Source of the DNA: CAZIXN01 sp039180415 | GTDB taxonomy: Bacteria > Planctomycetota > Phycisphaerae > Phycisphaerales > Phycisphaeraceae | Direction of reading: 5' to 3' | NCBI GenBank assembly: GCA_039180415.1 | Contig: JBCDDH010000053.1 | Coordinates: 1-24,562 of the forward strand | Length of the DNA: 24,562 nucleotides | Shown: positions 1 to 8,175 of the stretch, piece by piece | Numbering within the stretch: position 1 is the first letter of the stretch | Layout of the letters: every line of letters begins with the position of its first letter | Made by a program: the position numbers and the translations under genes | Notes under the pieces: generated by a model | Told to the model about the DNA's origin: nothing | Databases searched by the model: none | What the model saw: the letters and a program-made list of their open reading frames with translations, nothing else

Positions 1-810
1 CCGCTTGAACAACCGGGAAAAATGAAACTTGCTCACGCACGCCACGTCCGCCAATTCGTCCAGTCTCAACGCGCCTTCCAACCGCTCCGCCACGAACTCC
101 TCCACCCGACGCATCGTCGCCGCCGACAGCTTCCCGCCCGCTCGGCCCGCCCGCGGCACGTCCGGCAACGGCGTTTTCCCCAGCTGCAGCAACCGACCCA
201 CCAGGGCCGACGCGAGCCCTTCCGTATACACCGATCCGCCCGGGCAGTCCGACGCCGCCTCCGACCACAGCTCGTGCATCAGCCGCGTGACCTTGTCGTC
301 CCGCAGCAGCCGGCCGTGCACCGCGCCGCCCAAATCCGGCACCTCCCGCTGCAGCGTTTCCTCGACCCGCGCCCGCATCGCCGACCAAGGCAAGCCCAGC
401 ACCAGCAACTCGAACGGCGACGGCTCGGCCTCCGACACCTCGAACGGACGACCGGCGGGCACCGTGCAGAAATGATTCGAAGAAGACGACGCCCGCACCT
501 GGACCGGGCCAAAGCCCGCATCAAAGGTCAGCGACGTCCCACCCCCGACGACCAGTTGAAGCACCAGGTCCGGCACCGCCGGGTCGGAGAAGGCCAAATC
601 GTTCTGGAAGTGTGCCATGGTGATCGGCGCCCCCGCCGCCCGCCGCTGCCCCAGGCACTCGGTGCTGGGATGGCCGCTGCAGTGCTCGATCCACGCATCG
701 AAGCTCGAAAACGACGCCGAGGCCGTACCGTCGTCGTCTCTCCACAGCGCGTCGTTGATCCGCCGCTGGGCCCGCAGGTCGCCGGTGAAATCGAGGTTGT
801 AGTGATTCAT
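1..810 (-). CDS. AraC-family transcriptional regulator (C-terminus beyond window)
   Basis: This minus-strand reading frame stays open for 270 codons from an ATG at 810 to the left edge, so the C-terminal part is missing. The visible protein has an N-terminal region of about 230 residues without a motif I can name, then at about residues 240-270 the first helix-turn-helix of an AraC/XylS DNA-binding domain (LRLDELADVACVSKFHFSR, running into LFKR). The segment before it (SVYTEGLASALVGRLL) resembles the helix that usually precedes this domain. The protein should bind DNA and control a nearby or distant gene in response to a ligand. It is transcribed divergently from cls, with 198 bases between the starts. 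The start is supported only by a weak purine stretch (AGGCGG) upstream. The family is confident; the ligand and targets are unknown. Confidence 0.85.
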   Translation of the reverse strand, partial: MNHYNLDFTGDLRAQRRINDALWRDDDGTASASFSSFDAWIEHCSGHPSTECLGQRRAAGAPITMAHFQNDLAFSDPAVPDLVLQLVVGGGTSLTFDAGFGPVQVRASSSSNHFCTVPAGRPFEVSEAEPSPFELLVLGLPWSAMRARVEETLQREVPDLGGAVHGRLLRDDKVTRLMHELWSEAASDCPGGSVYTEGLASALVGRLLQLGKTPLPDVPRAGRAGGKLSAATMRRVEEFVAERLEGALRLDELADVACVSKFHFSRLFKR

Positions 811-996
811 GGCGTCCGCCTGCGGATCGCAGGGGAATACCCGAGTGCGAGGCTTCAAGTCTACGATCCGACCCGCGTGAACTTAAGTAGAAAATTGCGA
901 AAACCGCCCAGAAAAACGCGGAATCTCGCCTCTTTTGGACGTTTTCACGCCGTCAGCGAACGCTCCGCCGGGCCACGCTAGGCAAAGGTTGTCTCG

Positions 997-1002
997 TAGC
1001 AT
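997..1002 (+). promoter_or_regulatory. Putative leaderless -10 element of cls
   Basis: The sequence is TAGCAT, ending exactly 6 bases before the ATG at 1009. No Shine-Dalgarno sequence lies between it and the start and no -35 hexamer is recognisable. The spacing would put the transcription start at or next to the A of ATG. See the leaderless finding for the other cases in this window. Confidence 0.45.
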
Positions 1003-1008
1003 CGCCCC

Positions 1009-2523
1009 ATGTCCGCGTTCACTCTGCTTGCCGCCGACATCGACGACGCCACCTGGTTCGCGACGTTGGGCGCGTTTGTCGCCGTGGCGTTGGACTGGTC
1101 GCTGCGGCTGGGCACGTCGGCCCGGATCGTCATGCGTCGGCTGAGCGTGGAGGCGGCGCTGTCCTGGCTGGTGATCGTGCTGCTGTTCCCGCTGGCCGGC
1201 GCGGGCCTCTACTGGGCGTTCGGCGAGCTGCGCGTCGGGCGGAAGCGCGCGGAGCGCTTCCTCGACGTGCACCGCAGCTTCGCCGACTTCGCCGCCACCG
1301 TCCGCCGGCAAGCCCCGTCGCACGCACTCGACCCGCGCTACGGCGCCTTCGCGAAACAGGCTGAGCAGATCGGCGGCTACCCCGCGCTGCCCGGCAACGG
1401 CTTGACGCTGATGCCCAGCACCAACGCCGCGCTCGACGCCATCGCCGACGGCATCCGCGGGGCCGAACACACCGTTGAGATGCTGTACTACATCTTCCTG
1501 GACGGGCGGCGGTCGCAGCCGGTGATCGACGCGCTGCTGGACGCGGCGGCGCGCGGCGTGCGCTGCCGCGTGCTGGTCGACGCGCTGGGCAGCCGGTCGT
1601 TTCTTAAATCCGAGTCCGGTCAACAGCTCGAAGCCAGCGACGTGCGACTCGTCGCCGCCCTGCCCGCCCGCTGGTGGCGCCTGCTGATCCAACGCATCGA
1701 TCTGCGTAACCACCGCAAGCTCACGCTCGTCGACGGCCGCGTCGCGTACACCGGCTCGATGAACCTCGTCGGGGCCCGCCGCCTCGCCGCCGCGCAAGAC
1801 GTCGGCCCGTGGATCGACGTCACCGTCCGCGTGGAAGGCCCGACCGTCGCCCCGCTCTACGCCATGTTCGCCGAGGACTGGGAAGCCGAGACCGGCGAAG
1901 CCTCCGACGACCTCGAGCCCCGCACCCGCGCTGCGTTGAAGACGCCCGCCGACGAAACGTCGGGCGCGTCGGGCGGGGCCTGGGCTCAGGTGGTGCCCAC
2001 CGGCCCGCACATCCAGGACCGCTCCATCCGGGAGCTCGTCCTCACCGGCGTGTACGCCGCCCGCGAATCCCTCACCCTGACCACCCCCTATTTCGCGCCC
2101 GACGACGCCCTGCTCACCGCGCTCACCTCCGCCGCGTCGCGCGGGGTCGCCGTCACGCTGATCTTGCCCGAACGCCTGGACTCCAAGCTCGCCCACCACG
2201 CCGGCAACGCCCACGTCCAGCAGCTCCTGGACGCCGGGGTGCAGGTCGCCCGCTTCCGCGGCGGCGTGCTGCACACCAAGTCCATGACCATCGACGACCA
2301 CGCCACCCTCCTGGGCACCGTCAACCTCGACGCCCGCAGCTTCTACCTCAACTTCGAGCTCGCGCTGTGGGTCTACGACGCCGCGTTCACGGCCGACGTC
2401 CGCGCCCTGCAAGCCGACTACCTCGACCGCTCCGTCCTGACCGACCCGCAAACCTGGGCGACCCGCCCCTGGCGGCACCGCCTGCTCGAACGCACCCTCC
2501 GCCTCGCCGGCCCGTTGCTGTGA
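1009..2523 (+). CDS. cls: Cardiolipin synthase (phospholipase D family)
   Basis: The 504-residue protein has the layout of bacterial cardiolipin synthases, which join two phosphatidylglycerol molecules into cardiolipin plus glycerol at the inner membrane. Two hydrophobic segments lie in the first 75 residues (about 15-35 and 48-68). Two phospholipase D catalytic motifs of the HxKxxxxD type follow: H235/K237 in NHRKLTLVD and H422/K424 in LHTKSMTIDD. Each is followed by the usual downstream Asn (GSMN, GTVN). Length is normal for the family (about 480-510). No ribosome binding site precedes the ATG; instead a TAGCAT hexamer sits 6 bases upstream, suggesting a leaderless message. The gene is divergent from the AraC-family gene, which might control it, though nothing in the sequence proves this. 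Confidence 0.93.
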   Translation: MSAFTLLAADIDDATWFATLGAFVAVALDWSLRLGTSARIVMRRLSVEAALSWLVIVLLFPLAGAGLYWAFGELRVGRKRAERFLDVHRSFADFAATVRRQAPSHALDPRYGAFAKQAEQIGGYPALPGNGLTLMPSTNAALDAIADGIRGAEHTVEMLYYIFLDGRRSQPVIDALLDAAARGVRCRVLVDALGSRSFLKSESGQQLEASDVRLVAALPARWWRLLIQRIDLRNHRKLTLVDGRVAYTGSMNLVGARRLAAAQDVGPWIDVTVRVEGPTVAPLYAMFAEDWEAETGEASDDLEPRTRAALKTPADETSGASGGAWAQVVPTGPHIQDRSIRELVLTGVYAARESLTLTTPYFAPDDALLTALTSAASRGVAVTLILPERLDSKLAHHAGNAHVQQLLDAGVQVARFRGGVLHTKSMTIDDHATLLGTVNLDARSFYLNFELALWVYDAAFTADVRALQADYLDRSVLTDPQTWATRPWRHRLLERTLRLAGPLL

Positions 2524-2681
2524 AACGAGAAAGCCCACAAACGCCGTCCCCGGGCCGACGCGCAACGACCGAGAACCCGCCCCCGCCCCGATCCGTACGG
2601 AACCCACGCGTTCCAAGCTAGAATCCCGACTCTCGGCCTCGCACGCCGCCCCCTCTGCCTCCCCACCCGGAGTTCGCCGGA

Positions 2682-4733
2682 ATGTCCGAAGCTTCTTCAC
2701 CCGAAACCGTCCGCGTCGCCGACCCCAACCAGGTCAAGATCGACTTCCAAATCAAGGCCGTGCTCGCCGGCTGCGTCGTGCTCATCGCCGCGGTCTTCGC
2801 ACGGTTCACCTGGGACAACCAGGACTACGCCGAGTACGTCGCGATGGCGGCCGCGCTGTTGTTGGGTTGGCCCATCGTGTACGGCGCTCTGAAGTCGCTG
2901 TGGACCGGGCACTGCTCGCACGACCACGACCACGGCGAACACTGCGACCACGATCACGTGGAGCACGACCACGGCAGCCACATGGAGGAGCTGGTCGCCC
3001 TCGCGATCGTCGCCAGCTTCGTGCTCGGCGAATACCTCGAATGCGCCGCGGTCGCGTTCTTCATGCTCATCGCCTCGCTGATCGAGCACCGCACGGCGTC
3101 CGGTGCGTTGCGAGAGATCGAGGCGTTGGTCCGCATCACGCCGACCAAAGCGATGAAGCTCAACGACGCCGGCGAAGAAGTCGAAACGCCCGCGTCGCAG
3201 CTCAAGGAAGGCGACCGCGTCGTCGTCCGGCCCGGCGACAACATCCCGGCCGACGGCAAGGTGATCGTCGGCGCGTCCACCGTGAACCAGGCCAACATCA
3301 CCGGCGAATCCCTGCCGGTCGAGAAGGCCCAGGGCGACGAAGTGTTCGCCGGCACGATCAACGAATCCGGCCGAATGGAAGTCGAAGTCACCCGCGCCGG
3401 CGAAGACTCGACGCTGGGCAAGGTGCAGGGGCTGATCCTGCAAGCGGCTCAGACCCGCCCCGCCGTCGTGCGGGAACTGAGCAAGTACACCGCGTACTAC
3501 ACGCCGGTCGTGCTGATGCTCGCGTTCATCATCTGGTTCTTTACCGAGGACGCGAAGGCCGCCATCTCGCTGCTGCTGATCGCCTGCCCGTGTGCGCTGA
3601 TCCTCTGCGCCCCGACGGCGATCGTCGCGGCGCTCAGCTCCGCCTCGCGATTGGGCGTGTACGTCAAGTCGGTCGCCGACCTGGAGGTCGTCCGCCGCGT
3701 CACCGCGTTCGTCTTCGACAAGACCGGCACACTGACCACCGGCAAGCTCAACGTCACCCGCATGAAGCCCGTGGACGGCGTCGACGGCGCCGAACTCCTG
3801 CGGCTCACCGCGTCCGCCGAGCAGAACTCCAAGCACCCGGTCGCCAAGGCGGTCATGGCCATCGCGAAAAAAGCCAACGTCGATCCGCTGACCGTGCACC
3901 ACTTCGAGGAAGCCGCCGGCCGGGGCGTGCTCGCCGACACGGATCACGGCCAGGTGCTCGTAGGGCGTCAAGCCTTCCTCGAAGAACGCGGCGTACAGCT
4001 GGGCCACCTCGACACCGCGGGCACCGAAGGCTCGTCCCTGCTCTTCGTCGCCCGCAACGGCGAGGCCGTCGGCTGGGTCGCGCTGGCCGACACGCTGCGT
4101 CGCGGAGCCGCCGAGTCGATCGGCGAACTCGCCGACGTCGGCGTCAAGCAACGCGTCATGATCACCGGCGACCGCCCCGGCCCCGCCGAACGCATCGCTC
4201 AGCAGCTCCATCTGACCGGCTACACCGCCGAGGCCCTACCCGGCGATAAGCTCACCCTCGTCGAGCAGCTCAAGGCCCAGGGCCACACCGTCGCGGTCAT
4301 CGGCGACGGCGTGAACGACGGCCCCGCGCTCGCCGCCGGCCACGTCTCGCTGGCCATGGGCGCCGCGGGCTCGGACGTCGCGGTCGACGCCGCGTCGATC
4401 GCGCTCATGAACTCCGAGCTCAACCGCCTGCCCTTCCTCGTGAAGCTCTCCCGTCGCACCGTCAGTGTCATCCGCCAGAACCTCATCTTCACCGGCGTGT
4501 ACATCGTGTTCATGCTCGTCCTGCTCGGGCTCGGCTGGCTCACACCGCTGATGGCCGCGATCGGCCACGGCATCAGCTCGATCGTCGTGATCTTCAACTC
4601 CGCCCGCCTGGTCCGCGAGGGCGAAGACGTCGAACACGCCGACGCGTTGGAAGGCATTACCGACGCCCGCCCCCAGCGCCAGATCACCCCCGTCGCTCCC
4701 ACGCCGGCCCAAGCCTTACCCACCCCGGCGTAA
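2682..4733 (+). CDS. P1B-type heavy-metal-translocating ATPase with His-rich loop
   Basis: This 683-residue protein is an ATP-driven transition-metal pump. In order it shows two N-terminal membrane helices (about 23-43 and 50-74), a His-rich loop at 77-100 (10 His and 2 Cys in 24 residues), helices, the actuator motif TGES (207-210), the metal-binding helix motif C302-P-C304, the phosphorylated Asp D346 in DKTGT, the P1B signature H385-P386 and the hinge GDGVNDGPALA (541-551). It lacks the N-terminal HMA ferredoxin-like domain; the His-rich loop may replace it. The last helix reads GHGISSIVVIFNS, which matches neither the Asp-containing zinc/cadmium form nor the classic copper form, so the metal cannot be assigned. 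Zn, Cd, Co or Cu remain possible. GGAG lies 10 bases before the ATG. The next gene is a ZIP permease, across a terminator. Confidence 0.94.
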   Translation: MSEASSPETVRVADPNQVKIDFQIKAVLAGCVVLIAAVFARFTWDNQDYAEYVAMAAALLLGWPIVYGALKSLWTGHCSHDHDHGEHCDHDHVEHDHGSHMEELVALAIVASFVLGEYLECAAVAFFMLIASLIEHRTASGALREIEALVRITPTKAMKLNDAGEEVETPASQLKEGDRVVVRPGDNIPADGKVIVGASTVNQANITGESLPVEKAQGDEVFAGTINESGRMEVEVTRAGEDSTLGKVQGLILQAAQTRPAVVRELSKYTAYYTPVVLMLAFIIWFFTEDAKAAISLLLIACPCALILCAPTAIVAALSSASRLGVYVKSVADLEVVRRVTAFVFDKTGTLTTGKLNVTRMKPVDGVDGAELLRLTASAEQNSKHPVAKAVMAIAKKANVDPLTVHHFEEAAGRGVLADTDHGQVLVGRQAFLEERGVQLGHLDTAGTEGSSLLFVARNGEAVGWVALADTLRRGAAESIGELADVGVKQRVMITGDRPGPAERIAQQLHLTGYTAEALPGDKLTLVEQLKAQGHTVAVIGDGVNDGPALAAGHVSLAMGAAGSDVAVDAASIALMNSELNRLPFLVKLSRRTVSVIRQNLIFTGVYIVFMLVLLGLGWLTPLMAAIGHGISSIVVIFNSARLVREGEDVEHADALEGITDARPQRQITPVAPTPAQALPTPA

Positions 4734-4746
4734 GTCTCGTGCACAC

Positions 4747-4788
4747 GCCGCGGCGTCCGACCCATCCCGGGCGTCGCGGCATTTTTTT
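4747..4788 (+). terminator. Rho-independent terminator after the metal ATPase
   Basis: A 13-base-pair stem (arms 4747-4759 and 4768-4780, including two G-T pairs) closes an 8-base loop and is followed one base later by seven T residues (4782-4788). It starts 14 bases after the ATPase stop codon and ends 24 bases before the ZIP start, so it should separate the two transcripts. Confidence 0.85.
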
Positions 4789-4799
4789 GCCCACAGCGA

Positions 4800-4805
4800 T
4801 ACGTT
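4800..4805 (+). promoter_or_regulatory. Putative leaderless -10 element of the ZIP gene
   Basis: TACGTT ends 6 bases before the ATG at 4812 and lies just downstream of a strong terminator, so this gene needs its own promoter. No Shine-Dalgarno sequence is present between hexamer and start. Confidence 0.45.
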
Positions 4806-4811
4806 CTTTTC

Positions 4812-5801
4812 ATGTCCGTCCCGCTCCTGCTCGCGCTCTACTGTGCCGGCGTCGCCGCCGCGTCGTTTCTCGGCGGCTACATCCCCCACCGACTCAAGCT
4901 CACGCACACCGCGATGCAGACCCTCATGTCCGCCGTCGCGGGCTTCATGTTCGGCGTCGCCGTGCTCCACATGCTCGGGCACGCCCTGCCCGGTTCGGCC
5001 CACGGCTCGGCGGCCCCCCAAGGCCTCAACACCACGACCGTGCTCTATTGGCTCATCGCCGGCTTCGTGGTCATGTTCTTCACCCAACGCTTCTTCGCGT
5101 TCCACACCCATGACCCCTCGCCCGTCGCCGACGCCCACGGCCACGCCGACTGCGATCACCAACCCGATCAGACGCCCCAGGACGACCACGCCCACGCGGC
5201 ACCCAAGCTCTCCTGGGTCGGCACGACCATCGGGATGACTATCCACTCGCTCATCGGCGGCGTCGCGCTGGCCGCCGCGGTCATGGCCGTGCAGGCCGAG
5301 ATCGACTCGCACCTCGGGCACGACCACGCGCTGCCCGAGCTCGGCTGGGCGGGCATCTCGGTCTTCCTCGCCGTGCTGCTGCACAAGCCGCTGGACGCGG
5401 TCACCGTCGTCGCCCTGGCTAAGGCCGGCGGGCTCAAGCCTTCGCAGACGAACCTGCTCAACCTCGGCTTCGCGATGGTCGTGCCGGTCGGCGTGCTGCT
5501 GGCCTACCTGGGCATGGCCACCGTCTTCAACGACCACCCGCAGTACGCGGCTTACGCCCTGGCGTTCTCGGCCGGCACGTTCATCTGCATCGCCCTCTCC
5601 GACCTGCTGCCCGAAGTGCAGTTCCACAACCACGACCGCGTCAAGCTCTCGGCCGCGCTATTGATCGGCCTCGCGCTGGCGTGGGGGGTGGGCCTGCTCG
5701 AACACGCGCTGGGCCACGACCACCATCACGACCACGCCGAACTCCACGGCACCCACGACGATCACGCCGCCGAAGACGACCACGCGCGCCATCACGATTA
5801 A
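4812..5801 (+). CDS. ZIP-family divalent metal permease
   Basis: The 329-residue protein has about eight hydrophobic segments and the paired helix motifs of ZIP transporters, which bring Zn, Fe or Mn into the cytoplasm. The helix-4 motif is H145-S-L-I-G-G; helix 5 carries H191-K-P-L-D-A where the textbook form is HExPH, a variant that keeps the first His but loses the Glu and second His. Two His-rich stretches flank the core: a loop at about 100-133 between helices 3 and 4 and a C-terminal tail at about 297-329 with 12 His. Both are typical metal-sensing or metal-buffering regions. Its neighbour is an efflux-type ATPase, suggesting shared metal homeostasis, but the terminator at 4747-4788 implies separate control. 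The start lacks a Shine-Dalgarno sequence and has TACGTT 6 bases upstream. Confidence 0.92.
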   Translation: MSVPLLLALYCAGVAAASFLGGYIPHRLKLTHTAMQTLMSAVAGFMFGVAVLHMLGHALPGSAHGSAAPQGLNTTTVLYWLIAGFVVMFFTQRFFAFHTHDPSPVADAHGHADCDHQPDQTPQDDHAHAAPKLSWVGTTIGMTIHSLIGGVALAAAVMAVQAEIDSHLGHDHALPELGWAGISVFLAVLLHKPLDAVTVVALAKAGGLKPSQTNLLNLGFAMVVPVGVLLAYLGMATVFNDHPQYAAYALAFSAGTFICIALSDLLPEVQFHNHDRVKLSAALLIGLALAWGVGLLEHALGHDHHHDHAELHGTHDDHAAEDDHARHHD

Positions 5802-5911
5802 ACGCCGTCGATCGTGACGGTCGTGACGGTGACACGTCCGGGCTTTCCCGGCGTTCTCGCCGACGGACCGATCGTGGAAACGCCTCAAGCCGCGTGGCCG
5901 ATGAAATATAT

Positions 5912-6415
5912 ATGAGTTATCGCCTCGGCTTCACGCTCGTCGAACTCACCCTCGTGATCGCGATCCTCGCCGTCTTGGCCGCGCTGGTCCTCCCGCGCTT
6001 CGCCGACGCCACCCAGGACGCCAGCGAGACCGCCGCGCAGACCAACCTCGCGATCATCCAACGCCAGGTCGACAAATACCACGGCATGCACGGCGAGTAC
6101 CCCGGCGACGTCTTGTCCGACTGGTTCGTCGGCGGCACGCTCCCCGCGAATCCCTTGGCCGACTTCGACACCGCCAGCGTCGTGGAGGTCCAAGCCGACG
6201 GCAACGCCGATCAGACCGAACCCGCCGACAAAGTCATGACCGCCGCCTCCACCTCGGCCTGGTGGTACAACCCCGGCACCGGACAGGTCCGCGCCCGAAT
6301 CAAAGTCAAGGCCGATCCAGTCGAAAGCCTCCTGCTTTACAACCGCGTCAACGGGGTCAACGCGAACAGCCTCGCCGACCTCATCGCGACGCGCGACGCC
6401 GCCCGCGCGCGGTAA
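5912..6415 (+). CDS. Type IV pilin-like / type II secretion pseudopilin
   Basis: The 167-residue product begins with a short basic leader and a classic prepilin peptidase site: cleavage after G6, then F7-T-L-V-E11 with the conserved +5 Glu, followed by a hydrophobic helix to about residue 28. The rest is a small globular domain with YPGD and WWYNPGTGQ segments that resemble GspG/PilE-like pseudopilins. After cleavage it would assemble into a pilus or pseudopilus in the cell envelope. I chose the ATG at 5912 because it places the cleavage motif at the normal distance; a longer reading frame upstream has no coding character. No good ribosome binding site is visible. No other pilus genes are adjacent; the convergent gene at 6657-7586 has a secretin-like domain, which may or may not be related. 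A major pilin cannot be excluded. Confidence 0.87.
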   Translation: MSYRLGFTLVELTLVIAILAVLAALVLPRFADATQDASETAAQTNLAIIQRQVDKYHGMHGEYPGDVLSDWFVGGTLPANPLADFDTASVVEVQADGNADQTEPADKVMTAASTSAWWYNPGTGQVRARIKVKADPVESLLLYNRVNGVNANSLADLIATRDAARAR

Positions 6416-6431
6416 CGCCGAGCCATCTCCC

Positions 6432-6514
6432 ACGGTTGTCTGACTTAGGCGTGACCGGAAAACGAGCCGCAACCGTCAGGGAGCGGGCTTCTTGGGCGTC
6501 GCGAGGCCGCTCCC
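6432..6514. other. Two hairpins in the convergent gap
   Basis: The 241-base gap between two convergent genes contains two perfect inverted repeats: 7 bp (6432-6438 with 6470-6476) and 8 bp (6479-6486 with 6507-6514). Neither is followed by a T-tract. They could slow or end transcription from both sides, but in such GC-rich sequence chance pairing is also possible. I see no gene here. Confidence 0.3.
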
Positions 6515-6656
6515 GCGCGGCCGCGGCTCATCGAACAATCGCTCTCTTCTGACCGAGACGGTTCTTCGGCAGCCACCGATGGAGTCCATGGGCCTCGTCC
6601 CGACATACGTGCACCGGTTCGGAGCCCGCTCGGCGTTTTTACGCGCGTGCCTCCTC

Positions 6657-7586
6657 TCACTCCGCCACGCCCGCCACGTCTCGCGGCGGCACCGACGACA
6701 CGCCCGCGACGCCCTCGTCGGCCGACGGCGTGGTACCCGGGGCCGACTGCGACGCGCCGCTCGCCGGCTGCGACGCGCTGGGCGGACGCCGCGCCGCGTG
6801 GCCCGGCCGGCCTTCCAGCGTGCCCCCCGCGATCTGGGCGTGCACGTACCCCGGCGCCCGCACGATCAGCCGCCCGTTGCGGAACCGCGCCGTCGCCACG
6901 TCCCCGCCGTTGCTCCGCCACAGGTACGGCTCGACGCTCTGTCGGATCGTCTCGGCCAACGCGTCGCCGCGCTCTTGCATCGTCCGCGGCTCCGGGGCGT
7001 CGTCGGCCTCCTCGAACGTCGACCCGCCCTCGCCCCGCAACGCTTCGTCCAGGTCCATCGACGGCGCGTCCGTGAAGTTCGGCACCTCCATCACCAGATC
7101 CCGCACGTCGTACACCCGCACGAACGCGTCGCGGTTCGCTTCCTGCTTGGTGCGGACCTGCAGGCCCGGTCGCCGCGCGCCCTCGCCCCCGGGGGCGGGC
7201 TCGGCCACGAACTCGAACGTGTCCGAGCCCAGGTCCAGCAAGATCAGCAGCGCCTGCGCCGCGGGCACGTCGTCGAGCTGCACGGTGACCGGCGCCGCAC
7301 GGTCGACGCCCAAGTTGTCCCACGCCGGCCGATTGATCAGCAGCCCCACCCCCGTGTCGCGTGACCAGCTGCGCAACGCGTCGTCGAACGGCGTGGCCTC
7401 GAACCGCACCGACGTCCGCCGGTCCAGCAGCGTCGCGAGCGTCGGGCCTTGCGGCTGCGCCACCGGCGGCGCGGTCGCACGCTCGAGCCGGGTCGCGTCG
7501 ATGCGCTCCCGCAGCGACTGGGCGTGCGCGGACCCCGACCAACACGCCAACCCCAGCAACGCAAAACAGCACGCGCGACCGATCAT
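6657..7586 (-). CDS. Exported protein with STN/secretin N-domain-like region
   Basis: The 309-residue protein begins with a signal peptide (hydrophobic core to about residue 20, likely cleavage at AHA-Q). Residues about 45-130 resemble the short N-terminal domain shared by secretins and TonB receptors (STN): a DDALRSWSRDTGVGLLIN helix-strand unit, then a VTVQLDDVPAAQALLILL unit. A YDVRDLVMEVPNF segment follows, a pattern I associate with planctomycete secretin-like proteins. There is no secretin pore domain, so it is probably a periplasmic accessory or orphan domain protein. The C-terminal 60 residues are rich in Ala, Ser and Pro and look disordered. The start at 7586 is chosen over one 19 codons upstream because it begins the signal peptide and has GGAG 7 bases before it. 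The exact role is unknown. Confidence 0.75.
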   Translation of the reverse strand: MIGRACCFALLGLACWSGSAHAQSLRERIDATRLERATAPPVAQPQGPTLATLLDRRTSVRFEATPFDDALRSWSRDTGVGLLINRPAWDNLGVDRAAPVTVQLDDVPAAQALLILLDLGSDTFEFVAEPAPGGEGARRPGLQVRTKQEANRDAFVRVYDVRDLVMEVPNFTDAPSMDLDEALRGEGGSTFEEADDAPEPRTMQERGDALAETIRQSVEPYLWRSNGGDVATARFRNGRLIVRAPGYVHAQIAGGTLEGRPGHAARRPPSASQPASGASQSAPGTTPSADEGVAGVSSVPPRDVAGVAE

Positions 7587-7685
7587 GTCGAAGCTCCAAA
7601 AAGACCCATCGTCGAACGGAACGGAGGAAGAACGAAGACGCAACGATTTTACTCGAGGTTCCGCGACCTACGAATCAACCACAGG

Positions 7686-7717
7686 AAAAAACAACGGCCC
7701 CGCGTTTGCGGAGCCGT
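7686..7717 (-). terminator. Rho-independent terminator of the RRM gene
   Basis: Reading the minus strand, a 10-base-pair stem with one G-T pair (arms 7717-7708 and 7703-7694) closes a 4-base loop and runs into TGTTTTTT. It lies 43 bases after the stop codon of the RRM gene. Confidence 0.85.
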
Positions 7718-7760
7718 CGTGGTTTGCATCGAGAGATGCGCCCGGAAGCGGGGGCAGGCA

Positions 7761-8084
7761 TTACCAGCTCGAGCCGCCGCCACGGTTGCCGCCACCGCCG
7801 CCGCCGCGGTAGCCACCGCCCCCACCACCGCCGCCGCCGCGCGGGGCGCGTTCCTGGGCTTCGTTCACCCGCAGGGGCCGGCCCTCGAAGTCTTGGCCGT
7901 CCAGGGCTTCGATGGCTTTGCCGGCGTCTTCATCGCTCATGGTCACGAAGCCGAAGCCGCGCGAGCGGCCGGTTTCGCGGTCGGTCAGGACGATGGCGTC
8001 CTGGACGTTGCCGTAATTCGAGAACAGCGCCTCGAGGTCTTCGGTGGTGGTTTTCCACGCAAGGTTTCCAACGTACATCTTCAT
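7761..8084 (-). CDS. RRM-domain RNA-binding protein with Gly-rich tail
   Basis: The 107-residue protein is a single RNA-recognition motif followed by a low-complexity glycine tail. RNP2 is MYVGNL (residues 3-8) and RNP1 is RGFGFVTM (42-49), with the aromatic residues that stack on RNA bases. From about residue 80 the chain is mostly Gly with scattered Arg and Tyr, like cyanobacterial Rbp and plant glycine-rich RNA-binding proteins. Those relatives bind single-stranded RNA and are often cold-induced; whether this one is cannot be told from sequence. The start MKMYVGNL at 8084 is preferred because it sits at the usual distance from the first strand and has GGAG 11 bases upstream. It is a single-gene unit closed by a strong terminator at 7686-7717. 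Confidence 0.93.
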   Translation of the reverse strand: MKMYVGNLAWKTTTEDLEALFSNYGNVQDAIVLTDRETGRSRGFGFVTMSDEDAGKAIEALDGQDFEGRPLRVNEAQERAPRGGGGGGGGGYRGGGGGGNRGGGSSW

Positions 8085-8175
8085 CGCTACACACAGCTCC
8101 AAAACAAGAAGGCCTGATCACTCTGAGCTGAATGCGGCGTAACGGACGCCGAGACCATCGCACGAGAACCGGTCT

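Noticed and set aside
883..2700. A 605-codon minus-strand frame opposite cls, and similar long frames opposite the ATPase (2697-4211) and the glycoside hydrolase (19405-21024)
   Set aside because: Each is the antisense frame of a confident gene, created by strong third-position G/C bias; none shows a family motif.
5814..5832. Short tandem CGTGACGGT repeat before the prepilin gene
   Set aside because: Only two copies of nine bases in GC-rich sequence; no promoter feature lines up with it.
6445..7599. A 384-codon minus-strand frame opposite and beside the STN-like gene
   Set aside because: It overlaps the STN-like gene in another frame on the same strand, is Arg/Gly/Ala-rich and has no motif, while the other frame has a signal peptide and a ribosome site.
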